DNA of 60,000 nt from Neocallimastix lanati (nom. inval.) (GCA_016946835.1 JACVTC010000069.1:690001-750000); one strand, 5' to 3'. Counted from the stretch's first letter, positions 48,161-59,138 are shown. Made by a program: numbers and translations. Notes: generated by a model from the letters alone, not told the origin.

Positions 48161-49029
48161 GAACAACATCATCAGCAAAGAGTCCACCACAACACTTTTT
48201 TCTTCCAACATTAACACCATACTTTTCACAGTCATTTAGTATATCATTGATGAATAAATTGAATAGGATTGGAGATAAAGGACAACCTTGACGAACACCT
48301 CTTTTAATAGGAAATTCATTTGATAACATTGAAGCAAATCGAGCACGTGCTTTAGATGAAGTATATAAATTACAAAGAAAATCAAAACATTTACCGCGTA
48401 CTCCATAATGATATAATTTAGTAAGAATGTTAAAAATAGGAACTGAATCATAAGCTTTTTTAAGATCTAAAAAAGCTAAATATGTGAATTTTCCTTGGAA
48501 TTTTCTTCTTTGACAAATTCCTCTAACGGAAATGAATAAACTAATGCATTCTTCGCGGTTGCGAAATCCAAATTGTTCAGGTCTAATGAAATTGTGTGAG
48601 AGTGCGTAAGTAGATATTCTATCTGTTATAATTTTTGAAATGATTTTTAGTCCAACGTTAATGAGAGAAATACCTCGATAATTACTACAATCTGATAGGT
48701 CACCCTTCTTAGGAATTGATACAATAGAAGCTGAGTTCCATTTTTTAGGAAATGACCCATTCCATATTTTATTAAATATCAATTTTAGACACTTTCCAGC
48801 AGCAGGATGTGATTCTAGTAATTCTTCGTTACAAAAAAGAGCTTTGTAGAATTCAATCGGAATACCATCGGGGCCGGGTGCTTTGTTATTTTTCATCGAT
48901 GAAATAGTTTTTTTAATATCTTCAATCGTAATAGGACCATTTATATTCCAGGTAGTGGATCTAAGACTAATATTCCTTAAAGCATGATTCCAGTAATTAC
49001 GATTAAGGCTGTGACCTGAGGGATCCGAA
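48150..49029 (-). pseudogene. LINE reverse-transcriptase fragment, N-terminal RT part
   Basis: Open for 293 residues of LINE sequence; an ATG at 49052 in the flanking DNA extends it by about 8 residues. Landmarks: SGHSLN.NYW, NNKAPGPDGIPIEF, SIPKKGDLSDCSNYRGISL, RPEQFGFRNREECISLF, FLDLKKAYDSV, GVRQGCPLSPILFN, CCGGLFADDVVL. The frame then ends within three codons because of the internal deletion. The RT core is well preserved but lacks everything after the catalytic box, so it is presumed inactive. Confidence 0.88.
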
Positions 49030-49079
49030 GTGTGTAGTTGTAATATGATCATTATATTTAAATCTTAAAATAAATAAAA

Positions 49080-49200
49080 TAAAGAAGTAACATCTTTTGA
49101 AAATAGATAGTGAGGTGTCCACGAAACTTTCCCAGGAAAATTCAGAATGATCCTCATTCAGAAGAAAAACTCTTAATAGCTTCTGTGAGAGGTAAATTAA
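49080..49200 (-). pseudogene. Fragment of an older LINE copy
   Basis: GAAGTAACATC, AAAATAGATAGTGAGGTGTCC and AC.AAACT(T/C)TCCC repeat, with a few changes, the coding 3' end seen at 47447-47492 of the younger insertion. It lies just outside the target-site duplication, so the younger LINE went into or beside an older relative in the same orientation. A long poly-A run follows at 49208-49238. Confidence 0.7.
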
Positions 49201-49204
49201 TGCG

Positions 49205-49239
<35 letters not shown>

Positions 49240-49242
<3 letters not shown>

Positions 49243-49446
49243 AATTAAATAAAAAACATTTATATTCTAATAAATAAATATTAATAAATATATAAATTCA
49301 TAAAAATAAATACTATTTATATATAGGTATAAACAAATATAAATGGTTAAATGTCACTAAAATATTATTTTTTATTCATATAATTAATATATTAATAAAT
49401 AATAGAAAATAAATAATAAATTTAAATTTTTTAAAATAAGTTATTA

Positions 49447-49506
<60 letters not shown>

Positions 49507-49836
49507 TTTCTAAATGAATTTAATAAAATGAATAGTAATATTAATTTTTTTTTTTTTATTTATTTATTATTAAATGTGTTTATTTGATTTAAATTAATAT
49601 ACATTAATATACATTATTTTGAAAAAAAAAAAAAAAGTTATTATTAATATAAAAAAATAATAAAAATAAAAAAAACTTAAGTATCTAAATCTATATTTTT
49701 AATAAATTAAATAAATATAAATAAAAAACTCTTTTAAAAAACTAAATTTAAATAATAATTACATTTTAATGTATACATTATTTATAATTTATATGTTTAC
49801 ACATATAACCTATTTTTTTTTTTTTTTTTTTATTAC
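49240..49836. other. AT-rich 3' flank of the minus-strand GH5 gene
   Basis: (AAT)n at about 49448-49504, then AT-rich DNA with no gene. A poly-T run at 49811-49830 lies just beyond the stop codon. Confidence 0.65.
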
Positions 49837-51195
49837 TTAATTCCAGATTTTACCACATAAGTTATTTAATTCAGTACATTTACTTAAATCTTTATTTTCT
49901 CTGAAACAGTTTGAAACTTCATTAAAACATTTTTCAGACATTTGAGATTTACAGGTCATATCATTTTGAGCACAAGAAAGGTAAGATGATTCTTGAGAGG
50001 CTTGAGAAGTAGCATATTGAACAGCTTGAGAATTGATATTTTCAGTAGCAACATTGGCAGTAGCAACATTGGCAGTAGAAGCATAACTAGAATTATTACT
50101 TCCTTTAGCTAAACCACTCATCATACCTTCAACATATAATGGATAAGTAATCGTTAAATTGGTGCGATCAATAATACCGAAAAGTTCACCATCACCTTCA
50201 AAAATACCATTATCCCATAAAACACATGGAACTCCTAAAGCGGTAGCACTCTTAACAAAGTATTCAGCCCACTTGAAACGTTCTTCATCATTGTTACGAT
50301 TCATGGCTCCAAATTCTCCAATGATAACTGGAACGTTTTTATCAACTAAAAATCTCTTAATATTGTTCATAGCCCAATCAACAGGTTGAGTATTATCGAA
50401 GACAGAGGCAGCGGTATTATCAACAGCTAAAGCAAAATCGTATGGAGTGTAAGAGTGAACAGAAGCAATAATTTTATCATCACCACTTGGGAAGTTATAT
50501 CCTCCAAGAACTTCATCATTAACAGCGGCAGCATAAGTTGGAATCATAAGATGACGAATAGCATTATTACCACTGGTACCACGTACTGTTTTAATGAAGA
50601 GGGTGTTCATTTCATTAACAAAGTCACATCCTTCCTTATCTCCACTCCATTCAACTTCAGAACCGACTTTTCTTGGTTCATTCATTCCTTCGAAAATTAA
50701 ATGTTCATCGTAGTTAGCAAATTCGGTAGCAATTTGAGTCCAGAGAGCAGCTAAAATAGGTTTAGCGGCTTCTAAATTATTAGAGAAGGCATAATTCCAA
50801 TTTTCATGATGAATATTTAAGATGGCGTAACTACCAGTATCGAGAGCGTAATCGACCACTTCATGAACTCTCTTCATCCAAGTAGCATCAATTTTATACT
50901 CTGGACCCTCACCAAAATGACCAGTCCAAGTGGTTGGAATACGGAAGATATTGAAACCTTCTTGATTTAACTTTTTGAAAAGAGCAGAAGTTGCTTTTGG
51001 ATTTCCCCAACAAGTTTCAGAAGCAGTTTGATCTTGAGCATAATTTAATTTGTCTAAACAGTGAGCATCCAAAGTATTACCTAAATTCCAACCGATTTTT
51101 ATGTCTTTAATTAATTCCTTTGAAGGAATATTTCTCATAGCATTTGAGCCTAAAACGGCAAAACCAATCAAAGCTAAAGTATTTAAGAATTTCAT
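49837..51195 (-). CDS. Secreted GH5 endoglucanase with Cys-rich tail (copy 1)
   Basis: An intronless 452-residue protein on the minus strand. Signal peptide: residues 1-19 (MKFLNTLALIGFAVLGSNA). Catalytic domain ~25-361: GWNLGNTLDAHC, RIPTTWTGHFG, NIHHENWN, then FEGMNEP with acid/base E173, HSYTPYDF, and IIGEFG with nucleophile E294. This fits glycoside hydrolase family 5, probably the subfamily 4 endoglucanase type; hydrolysis of beta-1,4-glucan or related hemicellulose is inferred. A Ser/Ala/Thr/Gln linker (~362-400) leads to a ~50-residue tail with six Cys, ending CGKIWN. The tail is not a CBM10-type dockerin or a CBM1 and I cannot assign it. Residues 1-355 are identical to the inverted copy at 56916; the linker and tail differ. 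Confidence 0.93.
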   Translation of the reverse strand: MKFLNTLALIGFAVLGSNAMRNIPSKELIKDIKIGWNLGNTLDAHCLDKLNYAQDQTASETCWGNPKATSALFKKLNQEGFNIFRIPTTWTGHFGEGPEYKIDATWMKRVHEVVDYALDTGSYAILNIHHENWNYAFSNNLEAAKPILAALWTQIATEFANYDEHLIFEGMNEPRKVGSEVEWSGDKEGCDFVNEMNTLFIKTVRGTSGNNAIRHLMIPTYAAAVNDEVLGGYNFPSGDDKIIASVHSYTPYDFALAVDNTAASVFDNTQPVDWAMNNIKRFLVDKNVPVIIGEFGAMNRNNDEERFKWAEYFVKSATALGVPCVLWDNGIFEGDGELFGIIDRTNLTITYPLYVEGMMSGLAKGSNNSSYASTANVATANVATENINSQAVQYATSQASQESSYLSCAQNDMTCKSQMSEKCFNEVSNCFRENKDLSKCTELNNLCGKIWN

Positions 51196-51443
51196 TTTTT
51201 TTTTTTTGAAAATAAATTAATAAACTATAAAAAAAAAAAATCTAATTTTAATTTTAAAAATAAAAATAATTAATAGCCAGTAATAATTATTTTTTTTTCT
51301 TTTATCTTTTAAATTATTAATATTAAATGATGAATATTGAATAGATCATTTTTAAGGAATTTTTTTTTAGTATTTATATTTTTTTAACATTAAAATTTTA
51401 CCGTTTTAAATATTCATATAATATCTGATTGTTTATTTTATAA

Positions 51444-51474
<31 letters not shown>

Positions 51475-52020
51475 TAAAAAATAAATTAATATGATTTACA
51501 TGATCATTTAATATAAATTTCTTTTGGATAACAATAAACATATTAGGTAAATTAAAAATAAAAATAAAAATTAAAAAAAAAAAAAAAAAACTAAATAATT
51601 ACATAATAAACATAAATAAATAAATAAAAATATAACAATCAAATAAATAAATAAAAATATAACAATCAAATAAAATTATTACCTTTTTCATATATAAATA
51701 AATATATAAATAATAAATGGAGGAATAAATAATAAATAAATAAATTTATAATATAAAAATTTTTATAAATTTCTATAAACACAAATAAAATATATATGGA
51801 ATATATGCCGTTACTAAGAATAAATTTTTTTTTTTAAATGGAATTAGTAATAATATGCATATTATGAGTACATATTTTATTTTATTCATAATGTAAATTA
51901 TTGATCTAAAAATACAAATATTCAAACCTTAATGAATATAAAATAATTTTTATTATTCAAGCATTCAAGAATAATAATTATTTTCACTTGAATAAAATAT
52001 ATTTAATCATAATAATAAAA

Positions 52021-52068
<48 letters not shown>

Positions 52069-52269
52069 ATATATATATAAATAAATAATACTTTAAAAAA
52101 TTTAATAAATTAATCCTCAACAATGCTTCCTCGAACCAGGGTTATATATCATATCTTATTTATTTATTTATTTATTTTATTTATAAAGAAAAAAAGAAAA
52201 GATTTACATTTAAAAAAAAAAAAAAAAAAAGATGATCAATTCCAAAAAGTCTAATTCAATTATTTTTAT
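51196..52269. promoter_or_regulatory. Upstream region of GH5 copy 1, with a block shared with copy 2
   Basis: About 51254-51297 contains, on the minus strand, AATAATTATTACTGGCTATT followed by AATTATTTTTATTTTTAAAA. The same block occurs on the plus strand at 56671-56714, upstream of copy 2. Copy 1 has it ~60 bp before the ATG, copy 2 ~200 bp before. The block may be leftover duplicated sequence or a conserved promoter part. The rest is AT-rich with (AAAT)n at about 52024-52070. Confidence 0.55.
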
Positions 52270-52795
52270 TTAAAAATAATAATAATAATAAATAATATAT
52301 AATAATAATAAATAATAATAATTATAATATATAATAATAATAATTATAATTATAATATATAATAATAATAAATAATAATAAATAATAATAATTATAATAT
52401 ATAATAATAATAATTATAATTATAATATATAATAATAATAAATAATAATAATAATAATAAATAATAATAATAATAATAAATAATAATAATAAATAATAAT
52501 AATTATAACATATAATAATAATAATAAATAATAATAAATAATAATAATAATAATTATAATAATAATATATAATAATAATAATAATAAATAATAATAATAA
52601 ATAATAATAATATATAATAATAATAATAATAATTATAACATATAATAATAATTATAATAATAATATATAATAATAATAAATAATAATAATTATAATATAT
52701 AATAATAATTATAATAATAATAAATAATAATAATTATAATATATAATAATAATAATTATAATAATAATAAATAATAATAATAAATAATATATTTC
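52270..52795. repeat. AAT/ATATAATAAT composite satellite
   Basis: Imperfect higher-order units built from AATAATAATTATAATATATA, with AAT runs between, repeated about ten times. Confidence 0.9.
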
Positions 52796-52851
52796 AACGG
52801 TTAATTTTTTTTTTTTTTCTATTTAATAAATAAAAAAAAAAAAGTTTATTT

Positions 52852-53019
52852 ATTTATTTTTTTTTAATATTAAAATGATTGATTTATTAAAATTTTGAAT
52901 TATATGCATTTACTCATATATTTATTTCCTTTTTTTTTTTTATTTTTATTTTTTATTTTTTTTTACGGCATATACGAATATTTATTTGAATGAAATGAAA
53001 TATCCTAATAATAATAATA

Positions 53020-53065
<46 letters not shown>

Positions 53066-53295
53066 TAATAATAAATAATAAATAATTAAATAATTATCAA
53101 CATATATTTTATAATATAAAATTAAAAAGTATTTAAATTTATAATCTTTATCATTTCATTTCATTCAAATAAATATTCGTATATGCCGTAAAAAAAAATA
53201 AAAAATAAAAATAAAAAAAAAAAAGGAAATATATGTGAGTAAATGCATATAATTCAAAATTTTAATAAATCAATCATTTTAATATTAAAAAAAAA
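52852..53295. repeat. Long inverted repeat, ~145-bp arms
   Basis: The left arm (about 52852-53001) and right arm (about 53152-53295) are near-perfect reverse complements. They share ATTTCATTTCATTCAAATAA, TATTCGTATATGCCGT, GAGTAAATGCATATAATTCA and TTTAATAAATCAATCATTTT. They are separated by ~150 bp that is mostly (AAT)n. Only a small indel near GGAAATA separates the arms. It lies between the two inverted GH5 genes. Confidence 0.9.
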
Positions 53296-53760
53296 TAATA
53301 AATAATTAAATAATTAAATAATTATTAAATAATAAATAATAAATAAATAATAAATAATAAATAATAAATAATAAATAATAAATAATAAATAATAAATAAT
53401 AAATAATAAATAATAAATAATAAATAATAAATAATAAATAATAAATAATAAATAATAAATAATAAATAATAAATAAAATAATAAATAATAAATAATAAAT
53501 AATAAATAATAAATAATAAATAATAAATAATAAATAATAAATAATAAATAATAAATAATAATAATAATAATAAATAATAAATAATAAATAATAAATAATA
53601 AATAATAAATAATAAATAATAAATAATAAATAATAAATAATAAATAATAAATAATAAATAATAAATAATAAATAATAAATAATAAATAATAAATAATAAA
53701 TAATAAATAATAAATAATTGAATAATAAATAATGAATAATGAATAAATAATAATAATGAT
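53296..53760. repeat. (TAAATAA)n satellite
   Basis: About 460 bp of nearly pure AATAAT/AAATAAT units, abutting the right arm of the inverted repeat. Confidence 0.97.
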
Positions 53761-54541
53761 AATAATAAAATTATATAATTACAATCTCAATATTATTCTA
53801 TATATAATACAGAATATTATTAATAAAATTAATATCTTTATATAATAAAATAAATTATCTTTCACATTTTTAAAGATAGGAGTGGAAGGAAAAATATATA
53901 TATATATAAACAAAAAATATTAATATAAAATAAAATAAAATATTAATATAAAAATTGTGATAAAAATAAAGATGATTAAAAATAAATTCGTTTAATATTG
54001 TAAAATTTCTATATTTTTTGTAGCGTTTTTTATATTTAAATAAAATTTCCCCTTTTTTCCTATAATTTTAAATAGGTATAAAATAGCTAATAGACATTCC
54101 TTTTAAAAATAAAAGGATTTATCAATAAATTCATATTATTTATTAATATTTTTCTTTTTTTTTATAATATATAAAAAATTATTTTATTTGTTAATATTAT
54201 TTTATGTATCATTGTTAAATAATCAAATAGCTAATTTATAATAATATAATTATATATTTTTAATTAATAATAATTATTAATTATAATTTTCATTTTATAT
54301 ATATAATTTGAATATTTTTATTTTCAAACTATAATAATAATAATAATAATAATAAACATGTGCATATTGTTATAGTTATTAATTATTTTTAATAATATTT
54401 TTCAGATTTTCATTATTTTTAATTAAAATAAATAATTTTCGGTACATTCGAATTTCCTTAATTTTTCATATCTACTATTGAACTTTTATAATAATTAATA
54501 ATAAATATATAAATATTTTATATATAAAAATATATCCAAAT

Positions 54542-54581
<40 letters not shown>

Positions 54582-55535
54582 AGACAGATGATTTTTTTCA
54601 TCCACTATAATAAAAAATAAATAACAATTTGTTAATATACACTTTACAGAATTTAAGATTAATGCATTAATCTAATTATAAAAAGAAAAAAAGAAAAAAG
54701 GAAAAAAAAAAAAAAGGAAAATTATTGTTATCTTTGTTAAAACTTTATTAAATATTATTTTTATGTATTTTAATATATCTTTTATAGTTTTAATATAAAA
54801 TTTTTTTTCTATCTTCAAATTTTAATATAAATCATATGACTTTGTAATCCATTATTTGGTTTTGTTAAAAATCACAAAATGTTTTTTTGTTTATTCACCA
54901 AACTTTTTATTTACTGTTAAGTTAAAGAAAAATAATTTTTATTTTAATAATACATTATTTAATGTATCATACATATTTCAATGCATTAAATGCACATGTT
55001 TTTTCATATTAATTATATAAAAAGAGGCTTATAGAATTATTTTTAAAACTAAATTATTTGCTATCATAAACTATAAACTACATAATATTTATTTATAATT
55101 TAATATTATATAATAAATAAAAGTTGTGATAAATTAAAAATATTAATTAAAAATATTAATTATAAATATTAATTAAATTGTAAATTAAAGATACTGATAT
55201 TTTAGTATATTTTATATTTAATATTCTATTTAATAATATTTAAGGTTTCTAAATGAAAAAATATTAATATAAAATTTATTATTATTATTATTATTATTAT
55301 TGTTATAATATCTATTTTTGATATTAATATTTATTTTACTATTATTGATTTTTTTTTATTTGTTTTAAATTTATTAATTATTATATTATTTGTTTTAAAT
55401 AAATTAAAAACTTTTTTTTATTATAACTTTATTTAATATCTAAATAAAAAAATAATAATAATTGTCAAGATAAAAAATAAAACTCTTATTTAAAATCATT
55501 TTTACATTTTTATTTAATATTAAATATAAAATTTA
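53761..55535. other. AT-rich gene-free region
   Basis: No gene, no RNA gene and no clear transposon. Short AAT and ATT runs at about 54331-54354 and 55278-55302. Confidence 0.65.
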
Positions 55536-56345
55536 TAATAAATAATTGAATAATAAATAATTGAATAATAAATAATAAATAATATAATAAATAATAAATA
55601 ATATAATAAATAATAAATAATAAATAATAAATAATAAATAAATAATAAATAATAAATTATAAATAATAAATAATAAATAATAAATAATTGAATAATAAAT
55701 AATAAATAAGAAATAATAAATAATAAATAATTGAATAATAAATAATAAATAAGAAATAATAAATAATAAATAATAAATAATAAATAATAAATAATAAATA
55801 ATAATAATAAATAATAAATAATAAATAATAATAATAAATAATAAATAATAAATAATAAATAATAAATAATAAATAATAAATAATAAATAATAAATAATGT
55901 ATTTCATAATTTAAATTATTTATTATTTATAATTTAAATTATATAAGAGTATTTACTAATAAATAATAAATAATAAATAATAAATAATTATATAAGAGTA
56001 TTTACTAATAAATAATAAATAATAAATAATAAATAATAAATAATAAATAATAAATAATAAATAATAAATAATAAATAATAAATAATAAATAATAAATAAT
56101 AAATAATAAATAATAAATAATAAATAATAAATAATAAATAATAAATAATAAATAATAAATAATAAATAATAAATAATAAATAATTATATAAGAGTATTTA
56201 CTAATAAATAATAAATAATAAATAATAAATAATAAATAATAAATAATTATATAAGAGTATTTACTAATAAATAATAAATAATAAATGATAAATAATAAAT
56301 AATAAATAAGTAAATATTAAATAGTTAATAAATAATAAATAATAT
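55536..56345. repeat. AAATAAT satellite with interspersed 23-bp motif
   Basis: A long AAT/AAAT array (the open frame on the opposite strand is a microsatellite translation). Four copies of ATTATATAAGAGTATTTACT followed by AAT occur at about 55939, 55986, 56183 and 56246. This marks higher-order duplication of the array. Confidence 0.93.
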
Positions 56346-56434
56346 AATAAATAAATAAATTATTATTTAATTAATAAACTTCATTATTTTATTTTTTTTT
56401 CTAAGAACAATACAGATGAAAAGTTTAAAAATAT

Positions 56435-56465
<31 letters not shown>

Positions 56466-56915
56466 TGTTTAGGAGTAATTTATTTCTAATAATTTAATTG
56501 GAATAATTTTAAAATGAATTTTTTTTTTTTATTTTTTTTTTTATTTTTAATTTGAACGGCAAATTTTTATTGTAAAAAAATATAAATATCAAAAAAAAAG
56601 TTTAGAATCTTTAAAAAATCAATTTAAATTTATAATTTTAATTTTTATTTAATAATTATATATATAAAAGAAAAATAATTATTACTGGCTATTAATTATT
56701 TTTATTTTTAAAACTTTTAAAATTTAATACAAAAAAATTTATCATTAAATTTATTTTATTGATTAAAATAATAATATTTAATATATAAAATCTAAATTAT
56801 TACTTATAAAATATTATAGATTAATTATTATATTTTTATTTTTTGTTTTTTTTTTTTACTAGAATTTATTATTTTATTTTTTTTTTTTTTAACTAAATAA
56901 AACAAGTTTATAAAA
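56346..56915. promoter_or_regulatory. Upstream region of GH5 copy 2
   Basis: Contains the block shared with copy 1 (56671-56714). It is followed by ~165 bp of AT-rich sequence absent from copy 1. The segment just before the ATG includes TTTTACTAG, which could be a splice acceptor of a leader intron, but no donor is convincing. No promoter element can be asserted. Confidence 0.5.
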
Positions 56916-58316
56916 ATGAAATTCTTAAATACTTTAGCTTTGATTGGTTTTGCCGTTTTAGGCTCAAATGCTATGAGAAATATTCCTTCAAAGGAATTAA
57001 TTAAAGACATAAAAATTGGTTGGAATTTAGGTAATACTTTGGATGCTCACTGTTTAGACAAATTAAATTATGCTCAAGATCAAACTGCTTCTGAAACTTG
57101 TTGGGGAAATCCAAAAGCAACTTCTGCTCTTTTCAAAAAGTTAAATCAAGAAGGTTTCAACATCTTCCGTATTCCAACCACTTGGACTGGTCATTTTGGT
57201 GAGGGTCCAGAGTATAAAATTGATGCTACTTGGATGAAGAGAGTTCATGAAGTGGTCGATTACGCTCTCGATACTGGTAGTTACGCCATCTTAAATATTC
57301 ATCATGAAAATTGGAATTATGCCTTCTCTAATAATTTAGAAGCCGCTAAACCTATTTTAGCTGCTCTCTGGACTCAAATTGCTACCGAATTTGCTAACTA
57401 CGATGAACATTTAATTTTTGAAGGAATGAATGAACCAAGAAAAGTCGGTTCTGAAGTTGAATGGAGTGGAGATAAGGAAGGATGTGACTTTGTTAATGAA
57501 ATGAACACCCTCTTCATTAAAACAGTACGTGGTACCAGTGGTAATAATGCTATTCGTCATCTTATGATTCCAACTTATGCTGCCGCTGTTAATGATGAAG
57601 TTCTTGGAGGATATAACTTCCCAAGTGGAGATGATAAAATTATTGCTTCTGTTCACTCTTACACTCCATACGATTTTGCTTTAGCTGTTGATAATACCGC
57701 TGCCTCTGTCTTCGATAATACTCAACCTGTTGATTGGGCTATGAACAATATTAAGAGATTTTTAGTTGATAAAAACGTTCCAGTTATCATTGGAGAATTT
57801 GGAGCCATGAACCGTAACAATGATGAAGAACGTTTCAAGTGGGCTGAATACTTTGTTAAGAGTGCTACCGCTTTAGGAGTTCCATGTGTTTTATGGGATA
57901 ATGGTATTTTTGAAGGTGATGGTGAACTTTTCGGTATTATTGATCGCACCAATTTAACGATTACTTATCCATTATATGTTAAGGGTATAATGAGTGGAGT
58001 TAATGGTGGTAGTTCTGGTAACAGCAATATTAACAACGGTAACTACCAAAACAACAACCAAAACAACAACCAAAACAACAATCAAAACAACAATCAATAT
58101 AACAACCAAAACAACAACCAAAACAATCAAGCCGCTCCAATTTCCTCTTCCTCTTCTCAAGAATCATCCTATCTTTCCTGTGGATCCAATGACACGGCCT
58201 GTAAATCCAAGATGTCCGATCAATGTTATGCCGAACTTTCTGAATGTTACAGAAGCGGTAGCGATTACGCCAAATGTCAAGAAATAGGAAATATTTGTGG
58301 AAAAATTTGGAATTAA
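56916..58316 (+). CDS. Secreted GH5 endoglucanase with Asn/Gln linker and Cys-rich tail (copy 2)
   Basis: An intronless 466-residue protein, the head-to-head inverted duplicate of the gene at 49837. Residues 1-355 are identical: signal peptide 1-19, GH5 domain with E173 in FEGMNEP and E294 in IIGEFG. By eye the DNA of this part shows only a few synonymous differences (for example AAC/AAT in FNIF, TTT/TTC in LIFEG and GGA/GGT in PSGDD). From residue 356 the copies part. This one has a Gly/Ser start, then repeated QNNN units (~378-405), a Ser run, and a six-Cys tail. The tail keeps ESSYLSC and CGKIWN but differs at most positions between. It is extracellular; the product and likely substrate are as for copy 1. 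Recent duplication or gene conversion limited to the catalytic part would explain the pattern. Confidence 0.93.
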   Translation: MKFLNTLALIGFAVLGSNAMRNIPSKELIKDIKIGWNLGNTLDAHCLDKLNYAQDQTASETCWGNPKATSALFKKLNQEGFNIFRIPTTWTGHFGEGPEYKIDATWMKRVHEVVDYALDTGSYAILNIHHENWNYAFSNNLEAAKPILAALWTQIATEFANYDEHLIFEGMNEPRKVGSEVEWSGDKEGCDFVNEMNTLFIKTVRGTSGNNAIRHLMIPTYAAAVNDEVLGGYNFPSGDDKIIASVHSYTPYDFALAVDNTAASVFDNTQPVDWAMNNIKRFLVDKNVPVIIGEFGAMNRNNDEERFKWAEYFVKSATALGVPCVLWDNGIFEGDGELFGIIDRTNLTITYPLYVKGIMSGVNGGSSGNSNINNGNYQNNNQNNNQNNNQNNNQYNNQNNNQNNQAAPISSSSSQESSYLSCGSNDTACKSKMSDQCYAELSECYRSGSDYAKCQEIGNICGKIWN

Positions 58317-58533
58317 GGAAAAAAAAAATTTTAAAAAAATAATAAAATAGATCTATTGTAAATGTGTAACGAATTTATGTAAAACTCCTTTTTTTTTCAA
58401 TTATTATAATTTATTATAATTTATTAAATTTAAAAAAAAAAAAATAATTATTTTTTTTTTTTATTTTTCATATTTATTTTTCATAATTAATTATTAAATG
58501 TATTATAGTAAATAATAAAATAAAAGTAAATTA

Positions 58534-58578
<45 letters not shown>

Positions 58579-58683
58579 AAAATAAAAAAATTATTATTGT
58601 GTTATAAGTTTGTTTCTATAAAGGATTGATTTCATATAACATATGGAAAAAATTCTATTTTATTTTAAATTTATTTACTCCAT

Positions 58684-58725
<42 letters not shown>

Positions 58726-59097
58726 CTTTCTGTTCCATTTTTTTTAATAAGCTTTGATAGAAAATTTTTGCTCTTTTTTTTTTTTTTTTTATTACATTGT
58801 AGATTTATTAAAGTTTATACTTTAATAAATCTACAATGTATTAGTACCGCTATCCATTTTTATTTTCTTTTTTTTTTTTCATTTAATTTTAATATACTAT
58901 GATTACTATTAACTTATCCTATTATTAATTTAACCCATTCAACAGTAATTATTACTGATGGCATTTTAAAAATGAAAAGACCCCATAATAATTAATTTTT
59001 GTTTTTGTTTTTGTTTTAATTATAAAAATAATATCATTTTTAGTAACAACATCTATTAATGGTGTTATCATTTCAATATTATTTTTAGAGGAAGCAC

Positions 59098-59138
<41 letters not shown>

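Larger units (their letters stand above)
47208..49044 (-). mobile_element. 5'-truncated, internally deleted LINE with 15-bp target-site duplication
   Basis: The element occupies 47223-49029 on the minus strand. It is flanked by identical GTGTGTAGTTGTAAT copies at 47208-47222 and 49030-49044, a target-site duplication. Its 3' end has a poly-A tail (poly-T from 47223 to about 47249). Relative to the near-complete LINE it lacks the endonuclease and the start of the RT. It also lacks about 0.8 kb between the catalytic FADD box and the region before the zinc-finger-like motif. The junction is near 48150-48165. The insertion must postdate the surrounding debris because the duplication is perfect. 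Confidence 0.9.

Noticed and set aside
50159-50700. Open frames antisense to GH5 copy 1 (and the matching ones at 57411-57952)
   Set aside because: Their similarity between copies follows directly from the near-identical GH5 DNA; no independent evidence of coding.
52125-52155. TCGAACCAGGGTT, which recalls a tRNA T-arm
   Set aside because: The flanking bases do not form a T stem or an acceptor stem; no D or anticodon arm found.
55533-55907. 124-residue Tyr/Leu/Ile open frame on the minus strand
   Set aside because: Pure AAATAAT satellite translation.
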